Source: Catellatospora sp. IY07-71
GTDB taxonomy: Bacteria; Actinomycetota; Actinomycetes; Mycobacteriales; Micromonosporaceae
Assembly (NCBI RefSeq): GCF_018326265.1
Contig: NZ_AP023360.1
Location: forward strand, 5,489,501 to 5,553,500
DNA: 64,000 nucleotides
Direction of reading: 5' to 3'
Shown here: positions 1 to 7,415 of the stretch, piece by piece
Position numbering within the stretch: the first letter of the stretch is position 1
How the letters are laid out: each line of letters begins with the position of its first letter
Program-made: the position numbers and the translations under genes
The notes under the pieces: model-generated
Told to the model about the DNA's origin: nothing
What the model saw: the letters and a program-made list of their open reading frames with translations, nothing else
The model's database searches: none

Positions 1-1
1 G

Positions 2-1588
2 GGGGAGCGGTTGCTGCCGGTGGAGCCGCTCGGCCTGGCCGAGGCCGCCGAACTGTTCGGCGACCGGGCCGCCGCGCTGTCCCCGCACTGGCGGCCCACC
101 GCCGAGGAGCTGACGACGGTCCGCGGCATCTGCGCGTCCGTCGACGGCCTGCCGTTGGCCGTGGAGCTGGCCGCCGGTCAGACGGTCGTCCTGTCCCCGG
201 CCCAGATCCTCGCCGGGCTGGACCGGCTGGAGGCGGGCAGCCTGCGCCGGGACCTGCCCGACCGGCACCGCACCATGCGCAACACCATCGACGTCAGCCA
301 CCGGCTGCTCGACGACGGCCAGCGCGACCTGTTCGGCCGGCTCAGCGTGTTCGCGGGGGCCTTCGACCTCGACGCCGCGGCAGCCGTGGCGGGCACCGCC
401 GCCGGCGGGATCCTGCCCGCGCTGACCGGCCTCATCACCGGATCCATGCTGGCCACCGTGCCGGACACCAGCCCCCGCCGCTACCGGATGCTGCAGACCC
501 TGCGCCAGTACGCCGACCGCGGCCTGAGCGAACCGGACCGCCTGGACCTGCGCCGGCGGCACCTGCGGTGGATCTCGCCGCTGGCCGCCGAGGCCGATCG
601 CGGGCTGCGCGGGGCCGACGCCCCGCACTGGCTCGCGGTGCTGCGCTCGGCGCAGGCCGACGTGCGCGCCGCGCTCGGCCACGCCCTTTCCGGTGCGGAC
701 CCGCACGCCGGGCTGCGCCTGGCCGCCGACGCGTCATGGTTCTGGTACCAGCGCGGACACATCGCGGAGGGGCACCGCTGGCTGCTCGGCGCGCTGGACG
801 CCGCCCCGGAGGCGCCGGCCGAGGACCGGGCCCGCGCGCTGACCGGTTTGGCCTGCCTGCGCTACCTCATCGGGGACTTCGTCGGCGCGGGGCAGGCCAT
901 CACCACCGCCGTCGAGCTGGCGACCGCGGGCGGCAGCGCGGCCACCCTCGCCCGCGCGCACGCTTACCACACCTACTACCTGGCGCTGGTCGGGCGCGGG
1001 GAGGACGCGGCGGCCGCCGCCCGGGGCGCGGTCGCACGGTCGCGGGACACCGGGCTGGACTGGCTGCTGGCCGAGGCGCTGATCATCGCGGGGTTCGTGG
1101 CGCGGCTGCGCGGCGACGCCGAGGCGGCGGCGTCCACCCTGGACGAGTCGGTCGAGGTCGGCGACCGGTGCGGCTTCGCGTGGGCGGCCGGCTCGGGCCT
1201 GTGGAACCGGGCCGGTCTGGCCGTCGACCTCGGCGACCTCGACACGGCGGAGCGGGCCGTCCGCCGGGCCGTACGCGAGCTGGACCGCCACGACGACCTC
1301 ACCGGCTGGCTGACCTGCCTGAACCTGCTTGCCGGGATCCTCAGCATGACCGGCCGCGGTTACGACGGGGCGGTGCTGCTCGGTGCGGTGCAGGCCCTGG
1401 GCGGCCGGGTCGGCTACGACCCGCTGCGGATGGACCCGCTCAACGGCGAGCGCACCGTCGCCGCGGTGGCCGCGTCGGTGACCGCCGCCGACCACGCCGC
1501 CGCGCTGCGGCAGGGTGCCGGCCTGAGCCGTGCGGAGGTCAGCGCGTTCGTGACCGCGACGGACGGCGCCGCGCCCCACCGGAGCTGA
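2..1588 (+). CDS. AfsR/SARP- or LuxR-type ATPase regulator, C-terminal part (5' partial)
   Basis: C-terminal portion of a large regulator; the reading frame is open to the left edge, so the DNA-binding domain and P-loop are outside the window. The visible part starts inside an NB-ARC/STAND ATPase module: DGLPLAVELAA near residue 50 is the GLPLA helix of this family, followed by a winged-helix stretch (the RYRMLQTLRQYA segment near 165). From about residue 200 onward the protein is alpha-helical and alanine-rich with TPR-like repeats, as in AfsR-like regulators. The family couples nucleotide binding to transcriptional control. A SARP of the same general build lies at 13148-15934. Family assignment is solid; whether the missing N-terminus is SARP or another HTH type cannot be told. 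Confidence 0.8.
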   Translation, partial: GERLLPVEPLGLAEAAELFGDRAAALSPHWRPTAEELTTVRGICASVDGLPLAVELAAGQTVVLSPAQILAGLDRLEAGSLRRDLPDRHRTMRNTIDVSHRLLDDGQRDLFGRLSVFAGAFDLDAAAAVAGTAAGGILPALTGLITGSMLATVPDTSPRRYRMLQTLRQYADRGLSEPDRLDLRRRHLRWISPLAAEADRGLRGADAPHWLAVLRSAQADVRAALGHALSGADPHAGLRLAADASWFWYQRGHIAEGHRWLLGALDAAPEAPAEDRARALTGLACLRYLIGDFVGAGQAITTAVELATAGGSAATLARAHAYHTYYLALVGRGEDAAAAARGAVARSRDTGLDWLLAEALIIAGFVARLRGDAEAAASTLDESVEVGDRCGFAWAAGSGLWNRAGLAVDLGDLDTAERAVRRAVRELDRHDDLTGWLTCLNLLAGILSMTGRGYDGAVLLGAVQALGGRVGYDPLRMDPLNGERTVAAVAASVTAADHAAALRQGAGLSRAEVSAFVTATDGAAPHRS

Positions 1589-1598
1589 TCGCGCCCGC

Positions 1599-1769
1599 TC
1601 AGCCGCGCGGGCCCTTCGGCGGGATGTCGTACACCTCGGCGACGGTGCGCGGCGGCACCGTCGCCACGGCCCGCAGCGCGGCGGCCACGGCCGGCGCCAG
1701 GGTCAGGGCCAGCGCCAGGGTCAGGGCCGGCAGGACCGGGGCGGCCCCGCGGATGGTGGTGGTCGGCAT
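1599..1769 (-). CDS. Small hypothetical protein with one hydrophobic segment (56 aa)
   Basis: A 56-residue protein starting MPTTTIRG, with a hydrophobic Ala/Leu stretch at about residues 11-35 that could be a membrane anchor or signal segment, and a short polar C-terminus ending PPKGPRG. The start at 1769 is chosen because AGGAGG lies five bases upstream of the ATG; a longer reading would skip this site. It is convergent with the regulator ending at 1588 and follows the lipoprotein gene on the same strand. I do not recognise a family, and very small GC-rich ORFs can be spurious, but the ribosome-binding site argues for expression. Confidence 0.45.
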   Translation of the reverse strand: MPTTTIRGAAPVLPALTLALALTLAPAVAAALRAVATVPPRTVAEVYDIPPKGPRG

Positions 1770-1941
1770 GTCCGCCTCCTCAGTGCTCGGCATCGGCGGT
1801 CCGGCCCGCCGCACGGCGGGTGCGGTGGGCCGGATCGCGCCGAGCATGCCGGTGGCGCCGTGCCACGGGCGTGCAGTCGGCGTGCAGCCGGCCCGCGGGC
1901 TGGGTGGCGCGGCGCCGGATCCGCCGGCCGGTGCGGTCCGC

Positions 1942-2547
1942 TCAGGCGCAGGCCGACAGGACGGTCTTCTCCGCGGTTCGCAGCGCGGGCGACTCGATCA
2001 CGGCCTGGAGCTTCGCCTGTTCGCCGTCGGAGCCTTCGACGGCGACGATCGCCTGCTCGACCGCCAGCTGGTAGGCGGCGATCTTCGCCTTGAGCTTCGC
2101 GTCGGCGGTGAGCTCGGCTGACTCGGCCACACCGACGTGCATGGCGGTGTAGACCGCGTTCAGGTCGGTGGTGGCCTTGGCGAGGTCGTCCCGCGACAGC
2201 CCGCTGCGGCCGAGGACGGCCGCCACCGGCGCGAGCGCGTCGACGGCGGTCCTGCGGGCAGCGGTCACCGCATCGCACGCGTCGGCGATCCGCGGATCGA
2301 GCGTTCGCGCAGGCGCGGCAGGGACCGTGGTCGCGCCGGCGGCGGCGGTCGGGGTGGGGGTCACGGTCGGGGCCGGACCGGCTGAGGTGGTTTCGGCGGC
2401 CGGTGTGGCGGGGCCGGTCGGTGTGCCGGGGCCGGTGGCGGCGGTCGGGGTGGCCTGGCCGCAGGCGGCTGCTGCGGCCAGGGCGAGACCGGCCAGCGCG
2501 GTGGCCATCAGCACGGTGCCTGGACGACGTCCGGTGTCGGGTCGCAC
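1942..2547 (-). CDS. Putative lipoprotein, Thr/Pro-rich linker, helical C-terminus (201 aa)
   Basis: Exported lipoprotein of unknown function. A signal peptide with hydrophobic core (residues 13-27) ends in AAAC with Cys at about 29, a lipobox. A low-complexity Ala/Thr/Pro linker follows to about residue 85, then a helical domain of roughly 115 residues with two further Cys (in ADAC and the penultimate CA), which could pair. The GTG start at 2547 has AGAAGGAG six to eight bases upstream. It lies 46 bp downstream of the NicO transporter and is probably cotranscribed, so a role at the envelope in metal handling is conceivable, but that is only inference from position. Confidence 0.7.
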   Translation of the reverse strand: MRPDTGRRPGTVLMATALAGLALAAAAACGQATPTAATGPGTPTGPATPAAETTSAGPAPTVTPTPTAAAGATTVPAAPARTLDPRIADACDAVTAARRTAVDALAPVAAVLGRSGLSRDDLAKATTDLNAVYTAMHVGVAESAELTADAKLKAKIAAYQLAVEQAIVAVEGSDGEQAKLQAVIESPALRTAEKTVLSACA

Positions 2548-2593
2548 GGAAACTCCTTCTGCCCGCTCGGCTGCCCGGCGGGTCGGATCAGGT

Positions 2594-3844
2594 TCAGAAA
2601 GCGAGCGCGGCGCGAGCGGCCAGGCCGAAACCGACCACGATGATGACGGAGGCGGTCGCCTCGGCGGGCACGGTGAGCCGGCCGAGCCACGCCCAGCGGT
2701 CGCGTGCCCGGAGCAGCAGCAGACCGGCGGCGGTGAGCATGGCCGCCATGCCCAGCCCGTACACGATGATCAGGATGATGCCGAACCAGAGGCGGCCCAG
2801 CGCTGCCGCGCCCAGCAGCACGACCAGTGCCGTGGGGCTCGGCACGAGGCCACCGGCGACGCCGAGCGCGGTGAGGCTCCGGCGGCGGCCGTCGTGGTCG
2901 TGGCCGTGGTGATGGTGATGGTGGTGGTGCGCTCCGTGGTGGTGATGGTGGTGCTCCGCTCCGTGGCGGTGCGCCCGCCGGTGACGCAGGCCGCTGACGA
3001 GCAGGCCGACCCCCACGACGGTGATCAGGACACCGCTGGCCACGCCGAGCCAGCTGAGCACCGATTCGGCGGCCAGGCCCGCGAACGTGGTGGTGGCGAT
3101 GCCGAGGATCAGCACCCCGGCGGTGTGCGTGAGGGTGACGGTGCCGCCGACGATGACCGCGTCCCGCCGCCGCCCCTGCCGTCCGGCCAGGTACAGAGCC
3201 ATCACGGTCTTGCCGTGCCCGGGAAGTGCCGCGTGCGCGGCGCCGAGCAGCGCCGCGAAGAGCACGGCGAGCAGCAGCACCTGCGGGGACGGGTCGCCGA
3301 CGGCGCGGGCGAGCCACGCCTCGGCGCGCGGCAACCAGCCGCTCCGCGGCGCGGGGGCGGTGACCGGTGCGCTCGCGCCGGCTCCGGGCTGCAAGGTCAC
3401 CTGTGCCGACCGTTCGTAGGGCGGCAGGGTCGCCGGCAGGGGGACGCCCGCCCCGGCCAGCACGATCTGGTTGGCGCCGACCCGATCGGGAAGGTATCCG
3501 TTCACGACGGAGATGGACGCCGACGGGTCCACCCGGGCCGGGGACGACATGCGGCAGGTGAGCCGGATGGTCTCCATGCCCGCGGGGCCCTGCCGCTTCG
3601 CCTCCTGGGACTGCAGGGTCCACCGCAGCGGCGCCTGTCCGACAGCGGCCCGCAGCTCGGTGGCGAAGGCGGCGCAGTCGGGTGTGAGCTGTTTGGCCGC
3701 CACCTCTCCGACGTCGAGCACGGCGACGACGTCCACCCGGTCGGTGTGCAGGGTCACCTCGACCACCTGGTCGACGGAGAACGGGGTCAGCGGGTGGGCG
3801 GCGATGGCCGCGCCGAGCAGGACCGTGAGGATCACGAGACACAC
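2594..3844 (-). CDS. NicO/RcnA-type nickel/cobalt transporter with His-rich loop
   Basis: Membrane transporter of the NicO superfamily (416 aa). An N-terminal hydrophobic segment and an extracytoplasmic domain (about 17-165) precede the transmembrane part. Family motifs are visible: HAALPGHGK at 204-212, TLTHT at 237-241 and GLVPSPTALVVLLG at 332-345. Between them a cytoplasmic or extracytoplasmic loop (about 288-317) contains runs of six and eight histidines plus GHDHD, the likely metal-binding segment of this family. These proteins export or import Ni2+/Co2+; direction cannot be told here. The GTG at 3844 lacks a clear ribosome-binding site; the GTG three codons later, with CGGAG upstream, is an alternative start. 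The downstream lipoprotein gene is probably in the same transcript. Confidence 0.85.
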   Translation of the reverse strand: MCLVILTVLLGAAIAAHPLTPFSVDQVVEVTLHTDRVDVVAVLDVGEVAAKQLTPDCAAFATELRAAVGQAPLRWTLQSQEAKRQGPAGMETIRLTCRMSSPARVDPSASISVVNGYLPDRVGANQIVLAGAGVPLPATLPPYERSAQVTLQPGAGASAPVTAPAPRSGWLPRAEAWLARAVGDPSPQVLLLAVLFAALLGAAHAALPGHGKTVMALYLAGRQGRRRDAVIVGGTVTLTHTAGVLILGIATTTFAGLAAESVLSWLGVASGVLITVVGVGLLVSGLRHRRAHRHGAEHHHHHHGAHHHHHHHHGHDHDGRRRSLTALGVAGGLVPSPTALVVLLGAAALGRLWFGIILIIVYGLGMAAMLTAAGLLLLRARDRWAWLGRLTVPAEATASVIIVVGFGLAARAALAF

Positions 3845-3886
3845 TCCGTGGCGGTTGTTGACGCACGAGGGCTGATGCGGCGGTGG

Positions 3887-3923
3887 CGGGTGGGGGTGGG
3901 CGGTCGCGCCGCACCCCCACCCG
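3887..3923 (-). terminator. Hairpin terminator downstream of the metallophosphoesterase gene
   Basis: Perfect 12-bp inverted repeat (CGGGTGGGGGTG at 3887-3898 and CACCCCCACCCG at 3912-3923) with a 13-nt loop, placed between the stop of the phosphoesterase gene (3967) and the start of the NicO gene. No U-tract, as usual in this GC range. Confidence 0.6.
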
Positions 3924-3966
3924 GTCAGTGCACGTGCACGTACGGATGACGCGGCGTCACCGCGGG

Positions 3967-5310
3967 TCAGCTGATCCGGGTGACCTTCACGGCGTCGGCG
4001 ATGACGTACCCGGTCCCGGCGGTCCAGCGGCTGACGCCCACCTTGTTCTCGTCACCGGCGGACAGCGTGAAGTTGCCGAGGGAGACCCATTTGCCGCCGT
4101 TGGCACGCTGGTTGACGTTCACGATCTGGTTGCCGGTCGGGGTCACCACGATGTACGGCGTCACGTCGTTGTATCCGGCGTTCGCCGAGTACCAGACCGC
4201 GACCTGGTAGGTGCCCGTCGCCGGGATGTCGACCTTGTACCAGGCCGGATCGCTGGACGAGACGGGATCGGCGAAGCGGTAGTCCGCGCCGTACCGCTGG
4301 CTGGAGTAGGTCGACGTCCCCCAGCTCGCGCTCGCGGTGAACCGGCCCGGGGTCGTGTTGTCGACGACGGTGCTCCACGCGGCGGGGATCAGGTTGATGT
4401 TGCTGAGGACGAACTGGTTCGCCGCGTCGGTCTTGTACGTGTTGAGGAAGGGGGAGTAGGTCTTGATGTCGAGCGTCTTGGCGTTCGGGTCGAACGTCAT
4501 GATGCGCAGGAAGCTGTTGGGGTCGCGCTGGGAGGAGTTCTGGTAGTCGGCCTGGATCTGGTGCACGGTGTTGCCCTTGGTGCCCTGCTGGGTGATCACA
4601 CCGGCGTTGACGTAGTGGCCGGAGAACGTGAACCGGAAGTTGCCCTGCTTGCTGACCAGGTTGGTCCACAGGTTGTTGCCGTTGGTGTCCTTGGTGGTGC
4701 CGTTCTGGTAGGCGTGGGTGACCAGGATGGCGTTGTGGTTGGGGTGCGCGGCCACCACGGAGTTGGCCCAGGTGATCTCCGCGGCGCTGGGCGCGTACTT
4801 CATCGCCACCACCAGCCAGTCCACGCCGCCCGCGCTGAACGTGTGGTAAGTGTTGTCGTTCTGGTTGGCGGGATAGGTCCCGCCGAACGACGGCAGCGCG
4901 GTGAAGGTCGACCGCGGGTAGTGGGTGTTGTACCGGGTCGCCGCGCGGGTGGTGACCGAGTCCAGGTCGTGGTTGCCCGGCCCGATGATGTAGGGCACGT
5001 CGTCGGTGGGCAGGCCCATCGCGCTCTTGCTGTTGTTCCACTGGGCTAGCTGGTCGGAGTTGTCGACCACGTCGCCGACGTGCAGCACGTACTTGATGTT
5101 CCGGGCCGATCGCTGGTCGGCGACCCACTGCATCTGCGCCCGGTACACCTCCGGCCAGTACTCCGAGGCGTACTGGGTGTCCGGCAGCATGACGATCGTG
5201 AAGGTCTCCGCGGCCAGCGCCTGCGCGGGTGCCGCAGGGCCGTGTAGGACCGTCACCATGAGCGCGGTCAAGGCCGCCCCGAGCAACCGGGTGGTCTTGG
5301 TGATCCTCAT
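3967..5310 (-). CDS. Secreted metallophosphoesterase with golvesin-like C-terminal domain
   Basis: Exported 447-residue phosphoesterase. Signal peptide about 1-34 (basic N-terminus, hydrophobic core, AQALA-A cleavage region). The calcineurin-like dimetal site is readable: MLPDTQ at 41-46, GDVVD at 79-83, GNHD at 112-115, then downstream histidines in VTHAY and FSGHY. The last ~125 residues (Tyr/Trp/Gly-rich, with ADYRFADP and a terminal YVIADAVKVTRI) match the golvesin C-terminal-like carbohydrate-associated domain. ATG at 5310 is preferred over upstream starts because GGAAGGA lies just before it. A GAAACTTTC palindrome sits about 110 bp upstream (see the intergenic entry). Likely a secreted phosphohydrolase scavenging phosphate from organic polymers; substrate unknown. 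Confidence 0.88.
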   Translation of the reverse strand: MRITKTTRLLGAALTALMVTVLHGPAAPAQALAAETFTIVMLPDTQYASEYWPEVYRAQMQWVADQRSARNIKYVLHVGDVVDNSDQLAQWNNSKSAMGLPTDDVPYIIGPGNHDLDSVTTRAATRYNTHYPRSTFTALPSFGGTYPANQNDNTYHTFSAGGVDWLVVAMKYAPSAAEITWANSVVAAHPNHNAILVTHAYQNGTTKDTNGNNLWTNLVSKQGNFRFTFSGHYVNAGVITQQGTKGNTVHQIQADYQNSSQRDPNSFLRIMTFDPNAKTLDIKTYSPFLNTYKTDAANQFVLSNINLIPAAWSTVVDNTTPGRFTASASWGTSTYSSQRYGADYRFADPVSSSDPAWYKVDIPATGTYQVAVWYSANAGYNDVTPYIVVTPTGNQIVNVNQRANGGKWVSLGNFTLSAGDENKVGVSRWTAGTGYVIADAVKVTRIS

Positions 5311-5805
5311 TCGTTCCTTCCTTCGTCGGTCGGTGGAGCAGGACCGTGCGGCACGTGGCATGAAGGACCGTTCCCGGCCCGGCCTGGGCGGAAGGGGCAT
5401 CCACATTGCACTGACGAAGAAAGTTTCCGAACCTGGTCGATGACCCGCAACTAACCTTTAGCGATTGATGTCAATCTGTGACGTGCCGTCCTCAACGGTT
5501 CACGCACCGCTCACCTGCGATAAAGGTCGGCCCGGGCGCCACGGCCGGAGCGAGGTCGACCACATCATCGCGGCCGGATCCGCGGACATGGAAGGTCGTG
5601 TATCTGAATCCCGTCGTAACGGTTGCCGAACGGCTCGGAATGTCGTCCCGCAGCCAGGAGGCGGGAGAGCGGCGTGACCCTGTCCCCAATGCCCGGTGGA
5701 GGGCTTAATCGCCGGATAAGGTGTTTGATGCGGTATAAGCCCGTACGCGGCGGCCTCGCCGGCCGCGTAGCCCGCCGTGACCGCGTCCCCGGAAAGGAAC
5801 GCCAC
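5311..5805. promoter_or_regulatory. 495-bp divergent intergenic region (phosphoesterase / DHA2 exporter)
   Basis: No convincing gene. Near the phosphoesterase start is the palindrome GAAACTTTC (minus strand, 5427-5419), a box I recall from the control regions of Streptomyces secreted xylanase genes. Near the exporter start is an inverted repeat GGGCTTA (5701-5707) / TAAGCCC (5736-5742), flanking an AT-richer patch with GATAAGGT and GGTATAAG that may hold the -10. The middle (about 5460-5690) is open in several frames but lacks coding character. Confidence 0.35.
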
Positions 5806-7401
5806 GTGAGCAGCCCAACCGAACCGGAGACGGTGGCCCCGCCCAGACAAGGCCGGGTGCTGACCGCGTTGATCCTCGTCGCGGCCGTGGCCAACCTGAA
5901 CCTCGCCGTCGCCAACGTCGCGCTGCCGGACATCGGCCTGGCCTTCGACTCCTCGCAGACGGCCCTGAACCTGGTCGCCGTCGCGTACTCGCTCGGGCTG
6001 GCCTGCTCGGTGATCTACCTGGGCGCGCTCGGTGACCGGTACGGCCGCAAGCTGATGCTCGTGGCCGGCGTCGGCCTGTCGGTCCCCGCCTGCCTGCTGG
6101 CCGCGTACGCCCCCAGCGACACCGTCCTGATCGTGGCGCGGCTGCTCGGCGGCTTCGCTGCGGGCATGGCCTACCCGACGACCCTGGCACTGATCACCGC
6201 ACTGTGGTCCGGCGCCGCCCGCACCAAGGCGATCGCGCTGTGGTCGGCGACCGGCGGGGCGATCGCGGCGCTGGGGCCGCTGGCCGCGGGCTTCCTGCTG
6301 GAGCACCACTGGTGGGGGTCGGTCTTCCTGCTCACCCTGCCGCTGGCGGCCGTCGCGCTCATCGCCGCGCTCGTGCTGGTCCCCGCGCACGTCAACGAGA
6401 CCACCGAGCCCGTCGACAACCTCGGCGGCGTGCTGTCCGTGGCGCTGGTGGGCGCGCTCATCCTCGCCATCAACTTCGCCCCGGTGCCCGGCTCCACGAC
6501 CCTGGTCGCGGTCTTCGCCCTGGTCACCGTCGTTGCCGGCGCCGCGTTCGCCGTACGCGAGCGCCGTGCCGCCAACCCGCTGTACGACCTGAACATCGCC
6601 TCGCGCCGCATCTTCTGGGTCGCCGCGTGCGCCGGCATCATCGTGTTCGGCTCGCTCATGGGCGCGATGTTCATCGGCCAGCAGTTCCTGCAGAACGTCC
6701 TGGGCTACTCGACCATCGATGCGGGAATGGCGATCCTGCCCGCCGCCCTGTTCATGGTCGTCTGCGCGCCCCGCTCGGCCAAGCTCGTGGAGACCCACGG
6801 CGCGCGCTTCACGCTGCTCGTCGGATACGTGTTCGTGCTGCTCGGCTTCCTCACCATGCTGCTGCTGTGGGGCGAGGGCGCCGCCTACTGGAAGATCGGC
6901 CTCGGCTACGCCTTCATCGGCGCCGGAGTCGGGTTCGCCGGCACCCCGGCCTCGCGCTCGCTGACCGGGGCCGTGCCGGTCACCCGCGCGGGCATGGCAT
7001 CGGGCACCGCCGACCTGCAGCGCGACCTCGGCGGCGCGATGATGCAGTCGATCTTCGGGGCGCTGCTGACCGCCGGCTACACCGCAGCGGCCACCGCCGA
7101 CCTCGCCACGGCGCCCCCGGCCGACGTGAACGCGAGCGTCCAGGCGCAGCTGACCAAGTCCTTCGCCGGCGCCGCGGCCACCGCCCAGCAGTACCCCCAG
7201 TACAGCGAGCAGATCACCGCCGCGGCCAAGACCGCGTTCCTGGAGGGTGACCAGTGGGCACACCTCGCCGGCGTCATCGCCGTCCTGATCGGTGGGGCAC
7301 TGGTGTACTTCTTCTTCCCCCGGATGCAGGACGAGCGGGAGCTGCTCGCCGCGTACCACGCCCAGGACACGGCGCGGGCACCGGCGGTCGAAAGCCGCTG
7401 A
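5806..7401 (+). CDS. MFS exporter, DHA2 (EmrB/QacA) family, 14-TM
   Basis: Proton-driven multidrug exporter of 531 residues with about 14 hydrophobic segments. Motif A, GDRYGRK, lies between TM2 and TM3; the N-terminal TM1 signature NLAVANVALPDIG matches DHA2 proteins. Start chosen at GTG 5806 with AAAGGA eight bases upstream; a long upstream extension of the same frame is rejected as non-coding. It converges tail-to-tail with rph (14 bp between stops). No regulator gene is adjacent; an inverted repeat about 65 bp upstream could be an operator. Substrate is unknown; proximity to rph makes an antibiotic plausible but unproven. Confidence 0.9.
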   Translation: MSSPTEPETVAPPRQGRVLTALILVAAVANLNLAVANVALPDIGLAFDSSQTALNLVAVAYSLGLACSVIYLGALGDRYGRKLMLVAGVGLSVPACLLAAYAPSDTVLIVARLLGGFAAGMAYPTTLALITALWSGAARTKAIALWSATGGAIAALGPLAAGFLLEHHWWGSVFLLTLPLAAVALIAALVLVPAHVNETTEPVDNLGGVLSVALVGALILAINFAPVPGSTTLVAVFALVTVVAGAAFAVRERRAANPLYDLNIASRRIFWVAACAGIIVFGSLMGAMFIGQQFLQNVLGYSTIDAGMAILPAALFMVVCAPRSAKLVETHGARFTLLVGYVFVLLGFLTMLLLWGEGAAYWKIGLGYAFIGAGVGFAGTPASRSLTGAVPVTRAGMASGTADLQRDLGGAMMQSIFGALLTAGYTAAATADLATAPPADVNASVQAQLTKSFAGAAATAQQYPQYSEQITAAAKTAFLEGDQWAHLAGVIAVLIGGALVYFFFPRMQDERELLAAYHAQDTARAPAVESR

Positions 7402-7415
7402 CCAGGCGGCCGTGG

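Noticed and set aside
3845..3966. Possible cobalamin or metal riboswitch before the NicO gene
   Set aside because: Region is short and mostly the terminator hairpin; no conserved GCCACTG box.
5465..5708. Short open frames in the 5.3-5.8 kb intergenic region
   Set aside because: No ribosome-binding site, no third-position GC bias and no homology features.
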